From: Eulemur rufifrons
Taxonomy: Eukaryota > Chordata > Mammalia > Primates > Lemuridae
Assembly (NCBI RefSeq): GCF_041146395.1
Contig: NC_090990.1
Coordinates: forward strand, 43,038,001 to 43,102,000
Direction of reading: 5' to 3'
DNA: 64,000 nucleotides
Below, in pieces: positions 53,791 to 63,679 of the stretch (position 1 is its first letter; each line of letters opens with the position of its first letter). Under the pieces are notes generated by a model. That model was not told the DNA's origin. It saw only the letters and a program-made list of their open reading frames with translations, and searched no databases. The position numbers and the translations under genes were made by a program.

Positions 53791-54311
53791 TCTCCTCTCT
53801 GACACCGATTGATGAATACATGTCAAATGAATAAATGAATGAATCCTCTTTCACCAAACCTTTTGATATACCTTAGGCTGAGCTAAAATCTGCCTTCCTA
53901 TAACTTTTACCCATTGGACTTAGCCCTGCCATCTAAAGCCAAACAGAATAAATCAACTCGCTCTTCTAAATGAAAACCCTTCAAATATTCCCGTTTAATA
54001 AATTGAATAAATAGACTCCACTTTAATAAATTTGCCCTAGGCCTGTGGGCCTTTGCAAGGCAGGCCAATATAAATGAAGATGCTGTCTGCACATGCAGTG
54101 CTTTGTGGACCACATGGCTGCCACTCTGCCCCAGAGACAAGGGGAGTGTGGGGGAGGGTTACTGAAAATGAGCTGGTAGTGGTGGTCAGAAATACCAGCT
54201 TTAGTCTCTTTCTAAAGCAAGTCATCTCATAACTTGATTTTTTAAAAATGCATTATGCATTGATTAAAAAATCAATCCTTCCTCTCCTCCCTCCTGTATT
54301 TCTTGCCTCCT

Positions 54312-54465
54312 TTGTTCATTTATTAAAAATATATCGAACACCTACTCTGTGCCTTGTACTCTGTTAAGCTCTTCCCATGTTTATCTCATTATCTCATTCA
54401 GTCCTTACGCTGAGGGAGACATAATATTAGTATTCCCTTCGTACAAATGAGAAAACTTTGGTTCT
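54312..54465 (-). mobile_element. MIR SINE fragment
   Basis: Tcatttattaaaaatatatcgaacacctactctgtgcc, gtttatctcattatctcattcagtccttacg, cccttcgtacaaatgagaaaactttgg. Confidence 0.7.
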
Positions 54466-54597
54466 GTGTCAAAAATTTTTTCTAGGGCATCTATAGCTAC
54501 AAGTAACAGAGTTGGAACTCAAAGTCAGTTAGGTTTGTCCAGTGAATTTTGCTGCATAAATCTATCTATGGAACAGTGGTGTGGTAGAAGGAAAGGG

Positions 54598-54664
54598 CAC
54601 CACACACCCACACACACACACACACACACACACGTGCACACACACACACACGCACGTGCACACA
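54598..54664. repeat. (CA)n microsatellite, interrupted
   Basis: About 30 CA units broken by acgtgc inserts (54632, 54652). Alternating purine-pyrimidine sequence with CG steps favours Z-DNA. A 69-codon ORF ends in it (His/Thr-rich) and is spurious. Confidence 0.97.
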
Positions 54665-54689
54665 GAGTACATTAGGTCTTGAAGGGTTT

Positions 54690-54905
54690 CTCCAGGCAAA
54701 GAAGAAACAGTCTGAGCCAAGGTGTGTGGATACTTAGGAATCTGTCTGGTTTGGGAGATGGTTAGTAGTGTGACATGGTACTTATCTAAGTCTTGTAGGA
54801 GATGGGAGTAGACAGGCAGGCTGAGTCCTGCATGTGAAGTACAGGAATGTTGACACAGAGCAGTGGAGCTTGGGCTTTATACAGCTGCGATAAGGTGGCT
54901 CGGGA
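54690..54905 (-). mobile_element. L2 LINE inner 3' fragment, antisense
   Basis: Tctccaggcaaagaagaaacagtctgagccaaggtgtg, gtcttgtaggagatggg, acagagcagtggagcttgggc: antisense L2 block order, strongly diverged. Confidence 0.5.
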
Positions 54906-55027
54906 AACAGCCATTACTATTCTTCTGAGGTTTAAGACTGATTTTATTGACTTCCACGCTCAGTGGCCTGGCTGCCCACCCACCATTACACCATTACACT
55001 TCTGTCACTAGAGGAGCTCAGGGATCC

Positions 55028-55047
55028 TTTTTTTTTTTTTTTTTTTT
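55028..55047. repeat. Poly(T) tract, 20 bases
   Basis: Pure T-run immediately upstream of the sense L1M fragment. Confidence 0.95.
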
Positions 55048-55049
55048 AG

Positions 55050-55700
55050 GTTTACCCAATACTGGCTAAAAACAGATATTCAGCCTTTAAATCAATAGAA
55101 TAATAAAAAACCCATGAAGATAAGATAGACCATATAGGAAAAAAAAAGAAAAAAGGAAAAAAGAAAGAAAGAAAGAAAACAAAGGAAGCCCCAGAAAGCA
55201 TAAAGAAGAGGAAGCATAAAACAAAAAGACAGAAATAAGATCAAACATATCAGTTATGACAGTAAATATAAATGGTTTAAGTTCCCCTAATAAAAGATAA
55301 AGTCTTTCAGATTGGGTTAAAAGCAAAATTCAACCATATGCTGCTTGTAAAAGACAAATGGGAAAACAAAACAAGAAAGAAACAGTCTGGGTGGGGGAAG
55401 CTAGGCAAATATTTATCGAGCTCACAAAACAAGCAAAAAGAAAGCAGCGATTGGCAACATTTCAAAGTAGAGTTCAGGGTAAAAGCATTATATGAGACAA
55501 AGAAGGGTTATTTTATATTGATAAAAGATATACTTTACACAGAAGCAATAGAGATGCAATGTTACTTAATGGCAAAACATATAAAGCAAAAACTCTTAGA
55601 AATATAAGGAGATAGTGATAAAAATAACCTTCTTGATAGTGACTTTAACAAAAAGACAAAAATAGAATACTATAGTTAATAAATTACATGCACATCTCTT
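55050..55700 (+). mobile_element. Old L1 (L1M) ORF2 fragment, endonuclease region
   Basis: Gacagtaaatataaatggtttaagttcccc, ttgggttaaaagcaaaattcaaccatatgctgc, gagacaaagaagggttattttatattgataaaag, gcaaaacatataaagcaaaaactcttag and agtgactttaac are the ORF2 endonuclease-to-linker part of an old L1, sense. Reading frames are broken by many stops and indels; the longest frame is 89 codons (55338-55607). The 5' part is A/G-rich low complexity (55137-55187). Confidence 0.8.
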
Positions 55701-55714
55701 AAAAATTGCTATAA

Positions 55715-55965
55715 GCTAACTTAATTGAGTGCTTACTATGTTCTAGGCACTGTGTTAAAGATTTACTTGTACTATTATCTCATTTAATGTTGGAGCCAGG
55801 ATATTATGAGGTGGGAAATTATTATCCCTGTATTAAAAATAAGAAAACATGAAGCACAAGGAGGCTAACTAAATCCTCTGAGATTATAACACACCACTGC
55901 CAGGATAAGATTAAGCCTGGTTCTAAATCGAGGCAAGGATCCCCAGAGTTTGCCCTTTCGACTAA
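55715..55965 (-). mobile_element. MIR SINE, near full length
   Basis: Acttaattgagtgcttactatgttctaggcactgtgttaaag, tactattatctcatttaatg, atccctgtattaaaaataagaaaacatgaagcac, cacaccactgccaggataagattaagcctgg. Confidence 0.85.
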
Positions 55966-56770
55966 CATGTTAAACAAGCTCAGAGAAAGAATGCATATCC
56001 TTTTAAGGCAAACTAGGACACTGACCAACCAAAGGGGTCATAGGCTAGGCTACAAATAAAATCCAGAATGGACAAAAGGTATTATCTATGTGATCTGAAC
56101 ACAATATAGTAAATCTAGACGTAAATGACACCAAAACCTGACCAAGATAGCACATGTGTGCACATGCATGCACACATGTAACATAAAGCAATCATAGGAA
56201 TGGGACACTACAATTCTAAATCAGACATTTGAAAACCTATTTCACCCTTTATTTAAAGAATTATCATGGCTAAGTGGGATGTGTCCTGGACTACACAGGC
56301 AGATACCTCCCTCATCTGTAGTTCAGAGGAAATGACCACATGGATATCTTGATAGATCATGTGCTTCTACGGAGTTGCAGCCTTGTGAAGCTGGGAGCAG
56401 GGCCGGTGGTGTTAGGAAGAGGTCTAGGCCAGACAGAAGCATCTGTTACACCATGTGAGTTACCAAAGACCGTGGCTCAAACACATGCATCAGTGTGCAG
56501 AAGTGATCAGGTGTGTCCAAGCCAGACCAGTAACAAAAGGCTGGAAGAACCCTCTAAGTTGGTTCTGAACTGCCCCAAAGCCAGGTTAGTCTTGAGTTGA
56601 ATCTGAGGCTGCATGTGTTAATCATGGGCATGGTTGTGGTAGGTGTGTGTTTGCAGGTGGGGAGCGACAACATGATCCCATTTATCGAAGGGGCTGCTGA
56701 TAAGGGTAGACACTTATTAGGGACTGGAGATCCCAAGAAGTTCCACACCAGGATGCTCTTCTCACACTTG
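55966..56770. other. No gene or secure repeat
   Basis: Single-copy DNA. Gtgtgcacatgcatgcacacatgtaac (56158-56181) is an alternating purine-pyrimidine, partly palindromic patch. Confidence 0.4.
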
Positions 56771-56783
56771 AAAGAAGAAAATG

Positions 56784-57525
56784 CTACATCAAGATTGGAG
56801 GTCATTTCTGAAGATGTATCTTAAACAGATTCAAGTAGACCTGCCATTTGACCCAGCAATCCCATTACTGGGCATATACCCAAAGGAAAAAAGGTCATTC
56901 TGTAACAAAGGCACGTGTACCCAAATGTTTATAGCAGCACAATTCACAATAGCAAAGATGTGGAAACAACCCAAATGCCCATCAATACATGATTGGATTA
57001 GTAAACTGTGGTATATGTATACCATGGAATACTACTCAGCTATAAGGAATGATGAAGATACAACATCTCTATGGTTCTCCTGGAGAGAGTTGGAGCCCAT
57101 TATATTAAGTGAAGTATCCCAAGAATGGAAAAACAAGCATCACATGTACTCACCAGAAAATTGGTTTCCTTGATCATCACCTAAATGCAAATCTGGAAAC
57201 GACACCAATTGGACATCAGACTGAGGTGGTGGGTGGGGGAGGGGATGGGGGTATGCCTACACAATGAGTGCATTGCGCACCGTTTGGGGAGTGGTAACAC
57301 TTGAAGGTGCTGACTCGGGAAAGGGGGGGTGGGGAAAAAAAAATATGAAACTATTGTTTTTAACTTGCACTGTTCACTTAATAATTTATCATGAATATTT
57401 CCCATATTATTTCATATCATTGTACAAGAAATAATGTATACATTATGAGGACATACTGTATCTAACAAGATATACTGTTAGACTCTTTGATTCTGTAAAA
57501 TTAAATAAAAAAAAAAAAAAAAAAA
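56784..57525 (+). mobile_element. 5'-truncated L1 retrotransposon with target-site duplication
   Basis: The end of ORF2 is visible: accygccatttgacccagcaatccc-type block, actgggcatatacccaaagg, acaatagcaaagatgtgg, accatggaatactactcagc. It is followed by a 3' UTR with acatgtactcaccagaaaattgg, gggtatgcctacacaatgagtgcattgcgcacc and gaaggtgctgactcgg. A candidate duplication flanks it: aaagaagaaaatg (56771-56783) and aaagaagaaatg (57526-57537), differing by one A. The element ends in AATAAA (57504-57509) and a poly(A) run. Between the G-rich end (about 57337) and the poly(A) lie about 165 bases that are not typical L1 3' sequence. The frame is 5'-truncated and closed, so it is inactive. Confidence 0.85.
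57338..57500. other. Non-canonical 3' segment of the L1, possible 3' transduction
   Basis: After gggggtggggaaaaaaaaa the sequence becomes aactattgtttttaacttgc, cacttaataatttatcatgaatatttcccatatt, agaaataatgtatac. It resembles the antisense 3' region of old L1ME elements. Because the flanking duplication brackets it, it seems to have arrived with the L1. A diverged 3' UTR or a pre-existing old L1 fragment is the alternative. Confidence 0.4.
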
Positions 57526-57537
57526 AAAGAAGAAATG

Positions 57538-58124
57538 GAAAGGTAGATGTTACCTCGAGGGAATTTTTGAATCCTAAAGGATTCAACAGGGCTTCTGTTT
57601 CCGCAACATTCTAAATGTGAGCTGCTGTTCTCTTGAAAATGTGCATCTCACGCAGCTAAAACTTGGGACAGGATGCTTGAGACAGAGGAATTTATATTTC
57701 TCAGAAGTGTTCATTCTCCGAAATACAAGTCCTAGAGCACCATGTCCCCAGGGATGTTCACAAAAGGTCAGCAGAAGCCCCAGCAGGGCCAGGGTGGCAT
57801 AAGGCAGGTGTGAGGTCCTCACCACTGCATCACCGCATCTTCCCCCTCTGTCTCCGCCTGCCTCTCTTGGTCTCTGGCTGGCTCTGCCAGTCTCTCTCCT
57901 CATTGCTCACAGTAACGCCATACCAAGACCCTTGCAAGTGAAAATACAGGCAGTGAGAAATTCAGCAAAACAGAGCAAAGGAAGAGGCCACCATCTCACA
58001 AAGGCTCCCCAGTCCTTCAGAGTTTCAGATCCAATAGGATCTGGTAATTGAAGGAAGACTCACAGAGTCTCAGCATGCAGGGTGCAAGGAGAGCTTGACA
58101 AACATTCTCACTCATGGAGGAGAA
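57538..58124. other. No gene; single-copy
   Basis: GC-richer single-copy sequence. The 106-codon ORF on the - strand (57583-57903) shows one Leu-rich hydrophobic run, but there is no start context, splice site or known domain to support it. Confidence 0.4.
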
Positions 58125-58205
58125 GGAACGATCCTCCCAAGGCACAGGGCATAGGCAGTTAAGGAGCAGGGTTGAGATCCAGGTTAATTGACTTCCTAGG
58201 CCAGT
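58125..58205 (-). mobile_element. Short MIR fragment, antisense
   Basis: Gcaggcataggcagttaag-like decay, then ggagcagggttgagatccaggttaattgac, the tRNA-side end of an antisense MIR. Confidence 0.35.
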
Positions 58206-58209
58206 ATAT

Positions 58210-58460
58210 GCAGGTTTTTAAAATCATGTTTATTTTTCATAATTAAAAATAATAGATCCTCTGTGGACAGTTTGAAAAACCTTATTAACGCCCAGAATTA
58301 ACATCTGGTTGGATTTGGGCTTTTTTCCTTCTAGAAATTTCTTTTTCCTAGCTGCATATAAAGATGTATATGCATGCATGTGTACGTAATTACAAAAACA
58401 AAATGGAAAACATAAATATATTATATCCTAGTTTATTGTTTATCATCATTACATCATCGT
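58210..58460 (-). mobile_element. Old L1 (L1ME-type) 3' end, antisense
   Basis: Catgtttatttttcataattaaaaataatag, gtttgaaaaacctta, ttttttccttctagaaatttc, atataaagatgtatatgcatgc, aattacaaaaacaaaatggaaaac: antisense order of an old L1 3' UTR. Confidence 0.55.
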
Positions 58461-58834
58461 AGGTGTGGAAGGGAGAGATTTTATGGAGAAATGAGCATCA
58501 ATAGTGCCAAGAAAGCGAGACACAGACAGCAAAATTGATGTTGGACTGAGCAGCTACAGGGTTTCTGCTGACATAGGCGAGGGCCCATGGGTGGGAAAGA
58601 CTCTACCAAAGAGAGAATGGGAGGGGAGGAAGTATAGACAGCCGGAAACTAGGAGCTGCTCTGAAGAGAAGGGGAGAACTGGGGCAGAGGGGATTAGAGC
58701 AGAAACATTTGATAGAAAGAACATAGGCTCAGAACCAGGCCCTGTGATTTGCAGCTCAGCACAACCACTTACAAATCACAGGGGCTCACAGGAACGTGAG
58801 GTAGGGATTAATCAGTGCCAAGGTGGCTGAGCGC

Positions 58835-58985
58835 CTTTCCACCATCCCATTGGATTTCATCTGTACCATTCCCAGTAAGGAAACTGAGGCTCAGAGATGC
58901 CAAACAATTTGCCCAAGGTCATGCCTTCAAAAGGGGCAGAGGTGGGATTTAATCTCAGGATTGCTTAACTCCAAATAATGTGGTT
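58835..58985 (-). mobile_element. MIR SINE
   Basis: Catctgtaccattcccagtaaggaaactgaggctcagagatgcc, aaacaatttgcccaaggtcatgcc, ggggcagaggtgggatttaatctcagg. Well-conserved core. Confidence 0.8.
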
Positions 58986-59550
58986 GTTTTTTTAAATGAG
59001 AAAATTAAACCATTTATTATAAAAACATAACTTGATAGCTTACATAATTAGATCGTAATAAATGAGACAGAAGAAGACACACATCATAACCGAAATCCTG
59101 TGTTCATAACCATTAGGCTCCATGGCCCCTCTCCAGGTTCTGTAGCGTGACCCGAGGGCTTTGGATGGAGCCCCACAGCCTGGCCTGCAAGCACTGGGCT
59201 GGACCCTGTCGGTCGGTGCAACAGTGCATTCAGCGTGATGCACTCCCACACTTGGATGCCTGCTTCCCCCTCTATCTCACACAATCTTGCTTCCCAACGT
59301 CATTTTTTTCCCATTTGACTGAGTGGTCTGACCTAGAACGGCTGTGCGTGACTTGAAATTTAAGCATTCCTTTTTTCAACTCTCTGATAAGAATCTTTCC
59401 CCTTTAATAAAGCTCCCAGTGGCTCCTCGCCCGTTCCTTTTCATTTCTGCTAGGTGCTTTAAAGTTCGGTTTTCCTTCCACCCCCTCCAAGCTCCCCAAG
59501 GCTTAGCTTCAGAGACCAGGCTCTCTCAAGACCCAATCAATTCTAACATT

Positions 59551-59608
59551 CAATTAAGCTAATTAAGTTCAGGTTGCCATCAATATATTTCTTAATTATG
59601 GTTTAAAC
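59551..59608. promoter_or_regulatory. Cluster of homeodomain-type AT cores
   Basis: Two TAATTA cores (59560-59565 and 59593-59598), a caattaag just before the first, and the palindrome gtttaaac (59601-59608). TAATTA is the core of many homeodomain sites. Binding is inferred, and AT-rich DNA yields such motifs readily. Confidence 0.25.
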
Positions 59609-59722
59609 ACAGGTAAAACCTAGAATTGTTCATCAACAGCCCTCAGCCTCAGCTGAAAGCTAGCATCTACCAATAAGAATTCCCATGGGTCAAATTGAGG
59701 TTCCGACAATAGTTGGAAAGAC

Positions 59723-59750
59723 CACATGTGTATTTGCATAGGATTTGCAT
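59723..59750 (+). promoter_or_regulatory. E-box followed by two tandem octamer motifs
   Basis: Cacatgtg (59723-59730), then atttgcat (59732-59739) and again atttgcat (59743-59750). The two octamers are spaced 11 bases start to start, about one helical turn. Atttgcat is the POU-factor octamer and cacatgtg a palindromic E-box. The exact repeat of an 8-base motif at helical spacing is unusual, but there is no sign of a nearby promoter; an enhancer role is inference. Confidence 0.4.
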
Positions 59751-61194
59751 ATATCTACATAGGTTAGTCTCTTCGCAGTAGAGTTCCAATTAAAATGTTA
59801 TTATTTTGGCCTTGAAGTTGTTGTTTCCTGATTCTCCTATTCTCTAGTACCATTAGCAACACCTGTTCACTTTGACATCGATTTCTGCATGCGGCAACAA
59901 CAGGACAAGGAGGACAGAGGACACAACCAGCAGTGACAGCCCCAATACTAGTGCATGCCTCCAAGGTGGGCTGACCCTAGCAACTGGGATATTTTGTCTG
60001 GTGGAGAGAAGACCCCACCCAGGCCATCTGAGAGGAGTCTTGCAGTAGCTGCAGGGCTGTGGAGCAAGGAGGATTTGAATTATATGGATGTATGCTGGTG
60101 TCCCCTTTCCTTCCCTACTACCCTCTGCGCTTGCTCCTGGCGGAAGCATTTCTTTTCTCCCAGTGAGCCTTTTTGCCTATAAAACACAGATACCAGAAGA
60201 GCCTTTCTGAAGTTCTGGTATTTCATTCTCTGGTTTCGGATGTTCCCCAGTACTGGTGACATGACAGCTCCCATCAGAGCATGGCATGCAAGTTCCTCCA
60301 CGAGAGCAGCCTCCTATTCTCCAGTTGGAGCTCCTGACTTCATTTGCACCCTAGGCTCCTGCTCGCTGTGACCATCAGGATGCCCTGACATCCACAATGA
60401 CTAACTCCTATGCTGTCCCTTACCTAACTGCCTCCTCCCACCTCTGTGCTCCTGTGGGGCTCGGAACATGGCACCCCAATGTATGACCCCTGGCCATGCT
60501 GAGCACTTTGAACTGAAAGAGCCTGGGAGGGCCTCAGAGGCAAGGTCTTTTGGAGCTTCTCCTGTCCCTGTCTCCTACTCGCCTTTTCCTGGAGATGGGT
60601 CATAGAAACTAGAATTTCTCTCCCCAATCAAGTCATAAAACCTAGCAGGGTCACTCTCTGACCTCTTTCCTTCTCATGTGAGAGGTGGCCTGCCCCGTAC
60701 CCAGAGGAAAGGAGGGCCACACAGAGAGGCCAGGAAGACGGAGCAGCAGGGCCTTGCTGGGTACCCCCCAGGTTTATTTCCATTCGGTCAGACCCTTTCT
60801 GTCCCATCACATTTCTACATGACTGTCCGTTCTTCATCGAACCTAAGCATAAAAATACAGTTTCTCCTACGCTCCAAATATCCATCCATACTTCCACATC
60901 TCCTTGTATTTCCCGCTTCCCTCCGCTGGTAAAACTCAGGAGGAATTCCAGGAGCCCTGGGGGATCCAGAGAGGACAGTCCCTGTTGAATGCGCATGTCG
61001 CTACGGGTGGGAAAATAGATATGGCTCACCTGTGCACCCCATTTCTCCCCTTCCTTCACCCAGCACCTCACCACTGCCCTCTTGAGGCCACCGTGAAGAA
61101 TGTCACACACAAATAAGCCCAGAAATTCAGGCCCCCCCTCAACCCCAGTTTTTAATCACCATATGGCCTTGTGGGCAATAGGGTGACCTGCCCC

Positions 61195-61418
61195 AGCTCC
61201 TGTCCCTGCTTTATTTTTCTCCATTACATTTATTTTCATATGAGCCACTTACATTTTTATCTATTTATTATCAGTCCATCTCCCTCCTACAGAATGCAAG
61301 CTTTATGAGGGTAGGGAATGTTGCCTATTTTGTTCATCATATTATCCCTAGCACCCAGAACAGTGACTGACTGACATGGAGTATATGCTCAATAAATATT
61401 TGTTAAATGAGTGAATAT
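61195..61418 (+). mobile_element. L2 LINE 3' end
   Basis: Cctgctttatttttctcc, gagccacttacatttttatctatttattatc, agaatgcaagctttatgagggtagggaatg, ccctagcacccagaacagtgac, gtatatgctcaataaatatttgttaaatgagtgaa. Confidence 0.88.
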
Positions 61419-62019
61419 TAATACTTATTTCACTATATTTAGTGTGATAATTAACTATTTGAGAGCTGGGACCACATCTTATTCCATTATGTCAAATAGG
61501 GTAAAAAAAAAATAGAGTGTAATTAATTATAATCTATTTGTCAAATCAGGTTAAAAAATAGCATATAATTCATTATAATGTCTTTTTTCCCATACATTCT
61601 TAGAAGGGCAGGCCACCAGGAGGAATTTTTTATAGTTAGGATGACGTGTTAAGCAGAAGCCTAGAAAAGGCCTAGATCAAAATATACAGGAAAGGGTTTG
61701 GGGCTACCTAGAAAAAAACACACAAATATTTGGGAGGGGAATGAATGAGGGAGAGAGAAAGGTGGAGACCAGGTGGCTAACAGGAGGAAGTGGTTAGCTG
61801 AGTTGGTGATGTATTGAATAGGTTCATGAAGCTAAATATTTGGAAAGCTTATTTTAAGAAGTTCTCGCTGCATATTGCATGCTGTGATTCTCCCTTTGCT
61901 CAAGAAAACCTTCAGTAAAAATCTACTTTGATCTTCATCGAATGTGACACCATAAGAAGAAAAACTTTAAAAAGAAAAAAGAAAGGCTCTCCGTATGCGC
62001 CAGAGTGAAACATTAGGCA
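61419..62019. other. No gene; AT-rich single-copy
   Basis: Two similar stretches, gtcaaatagggtaaaaaaaaaatag (61490-61514) and gtcaaatcaggttaaaaaatagc (61541-61563), each followed by an aattaattataat or aattcattataat block, look like a small local direct duplication. No other repeat was recognised. Confidence 0.4.
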
Positions 62020-62100
62020 GCACACACAATGGATGCCCAACAGGTGTGTAAAGTGAATGAATGGATGAAAGAATGAATGGATCAATGAGATCAATGAAAT
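62020..62100 (+). mobile_element. L2 LINE tail
   Basis: Cacacacaatggatgcccaacaggtgtg, then (tgaatga)-type units gaatgaatggatgaaagaatgaatgg. This is the tail of a sense L2 with its body lost. Confidence 0.45.
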
Positions 62101-62459
62101 GAACCACACCAGTGGGTAGAAACTTCAAGGTGTAGATTTTGTCTCAATAAGAAGAATTTCTTAAAATTCCAAATTGTCCACAACTAAAATGAGTTGTTCC
62201 CTTTACCATTTTTCCCCCAAGAAGCAACAAGATAATTATCTCAACAAAAATGCTGTGTAAGACGTATCTGCAGTGAAGATGGCATATTAGGCCATATTAT
62301 GAATGGTATTCAAACTGTGTTGTAAGAAGCTAGAAAGTTCTGGTGGTCATATTTCAAAGGTTATTCCCTGGGATGAGAGAGGACCCAGCACACAGGCTTC
62401 TAAGACCTCTACGTCTGTTTTTTACCAGAATAGCTCTGCTTTTGCTTGTATTACACATT

Positions 62460-62560
62460 TCATTTTATTTATTCATTCATCATTCAATGTGTATGTAAAT
62501 ATTAGTATTAAATGTCTACTGTGCTCCAAATACTACACTCGTTCTCCAAAATACTTCTTT
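62460..62560 (-). mobile_element. L2 LINE 3' end, antisense, weak
   Basis: Tttatttattcattcatcattcaatg, attaaatgtctactgtgctccaaatactac. Decayed. Confidence 0.4.
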
Positions 62561-62719
62561 TGAAACAGTTTTCAAGTTAAAAAAAAGTTCCAATGATACT
62601 GGAACTCCTAAGACTTTAAGACTCTGACACTTCTGTGAACTGAGTAAATAATTCTTACACAGCATGCCACCATGGGGTGTCTACAAGGTCCTATTACTGG
62701 GCCTATGGCCCTCTTTCTG

Positions 62720-62752
62720 AAAAAAAAAAAAAAAAAAGGAGGGGAGGGGGTG
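62720..62752. repeat. Poly(A) tract with G-rich extension
   Basis: Eighteen A residues followed by ggaggggagggggtg, a purine tract on the + strand. Confidence 0.9.
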
Positions 62753-62839
62753 CTATGAATGTCACCATTGTCAGAGGAAAAGCCCAACATGGGAAAGAGG
62801 TGAGACTTGCATTTGTTCATTCACTGAGAGCGACACATT

Positions 62840-63025
62840 TTTCTGAATGATTCTTTATTCTAATCTTCATAACAACCCCGAGGAGGATCATTTACAGATG
62901 ATGAAACAGAGGATCCCAGACAGTAAATGATTTGTCCAAGATCATAAACGTGATAAGCTTGGATTTGAACCCAAGTCTCCTCTGCCAATGCCCTTATCTT
63001 TCCACCACGCTTGGGAACAGTCAGA
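62840..63025 (-). mobile_element. MIR SINE
   Basis: Gattctttattctaatcttcataacaaccccgaggagg, tttacagatgatgaaacagagg, gatttgtccaagatcataaacg, cttggatttgaacccaagtctcc, cccttatctttccaccacgc. Confidence 0.85.
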
Positions 63026-63679
63026 TGTTTGCAAGCTGGTGGCCTGGTTGCTTCTCAGTCTCTAAAATGTAGACTAAACTTGGCACACGAGTGAATGTGC
63101 TGAGCTCCATTAATGGAAGACAACAGAAGATTAATGCGTTGGGAAATCTGGAGAAAGTTTGGCTGGGATGATCACGATGCCAGAGACAGGGAGTTTAAAA
63201 CAAGGAGACCCTGAAAATGGCCCTTTTGTGTGAATTGTTCATGTGAGTTAATTATGCTCAAGCACTGGATACAAATCTCCAAAGACAGGAAGTAATGAAA
63301 GAAAAACCAACAACTTATCAACTCATTGTAAAATGCAATGGTCACTACAGTTTCTGTCCTTTTTCTTTTCTTTCGTGTTTTTATTTTAACTCAGAAAAAT
63401 AAATACCCCGGCCTTGCTGAAACAGAGGAGCAGTGTATTTTGGAATGAATGAAACTGAGAAGAGGAGCCACCAGGAGGCTGGACTTTGATTAATTTCTCA
63501 AGGGACAGAAAGAAGGCTGTGAGGACGCCTTTGAGTGTGTAACACCCTCAGCAGGACCAGGGTGGGGGGTTGCCAAGTGGGCAAGGGGAGGGGGAAGTGA
63601 GGCAGTAGGAACAAGAAGTAACCAATTCTCCAAACTCAAAACTTAAAGATTGGTGTTTTCAATATATACTTTTATTTAA
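63026..63679. other. No gene; acceptor-like tract
   Basis: Ttttcttttctttcgtgtttttattttaactcag (63361-63394) is a strong splice-acceptor sequence, but the following 170 bases have no convincing donor. A terminal exon is possible but not supported by a polyadenylation signal in the usual place. Confidence 0.35.

Larger units (their letters stand above)
58986..61194. other. Repeat-poor 2.2 kb block; no confirmed gene
   Basis: No transposon was recognised. AT-rich 59540-59830 holds a cluster of regulatory-type motifs (listed separately). GC-richer 60400-61120 holds the longest ORF of the window (160 codons, - strand, 60628-61110), which has no recognisable domain and overlaps ORFs on the + strand. 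No splice or promoter evidence was found. Confidence 0.4.

Noticed and set aside
55028..55700. L1M fragment with poly(T) upstream as a twin-priming inversion
   Set aside because: The T-run could be unrelated, no antisense L1 3' end lies between it and the fragment, and the L1M is too old for an intact tail.
60628..61110. 160-codon open frame on the - strand, the longest in the window
   Set aside because: No recognisable domain, no splice context, and overlapping ORFs exist on the + strand. A length of 160 codons is expected by chance in 64 kb of GC-richer DNA.
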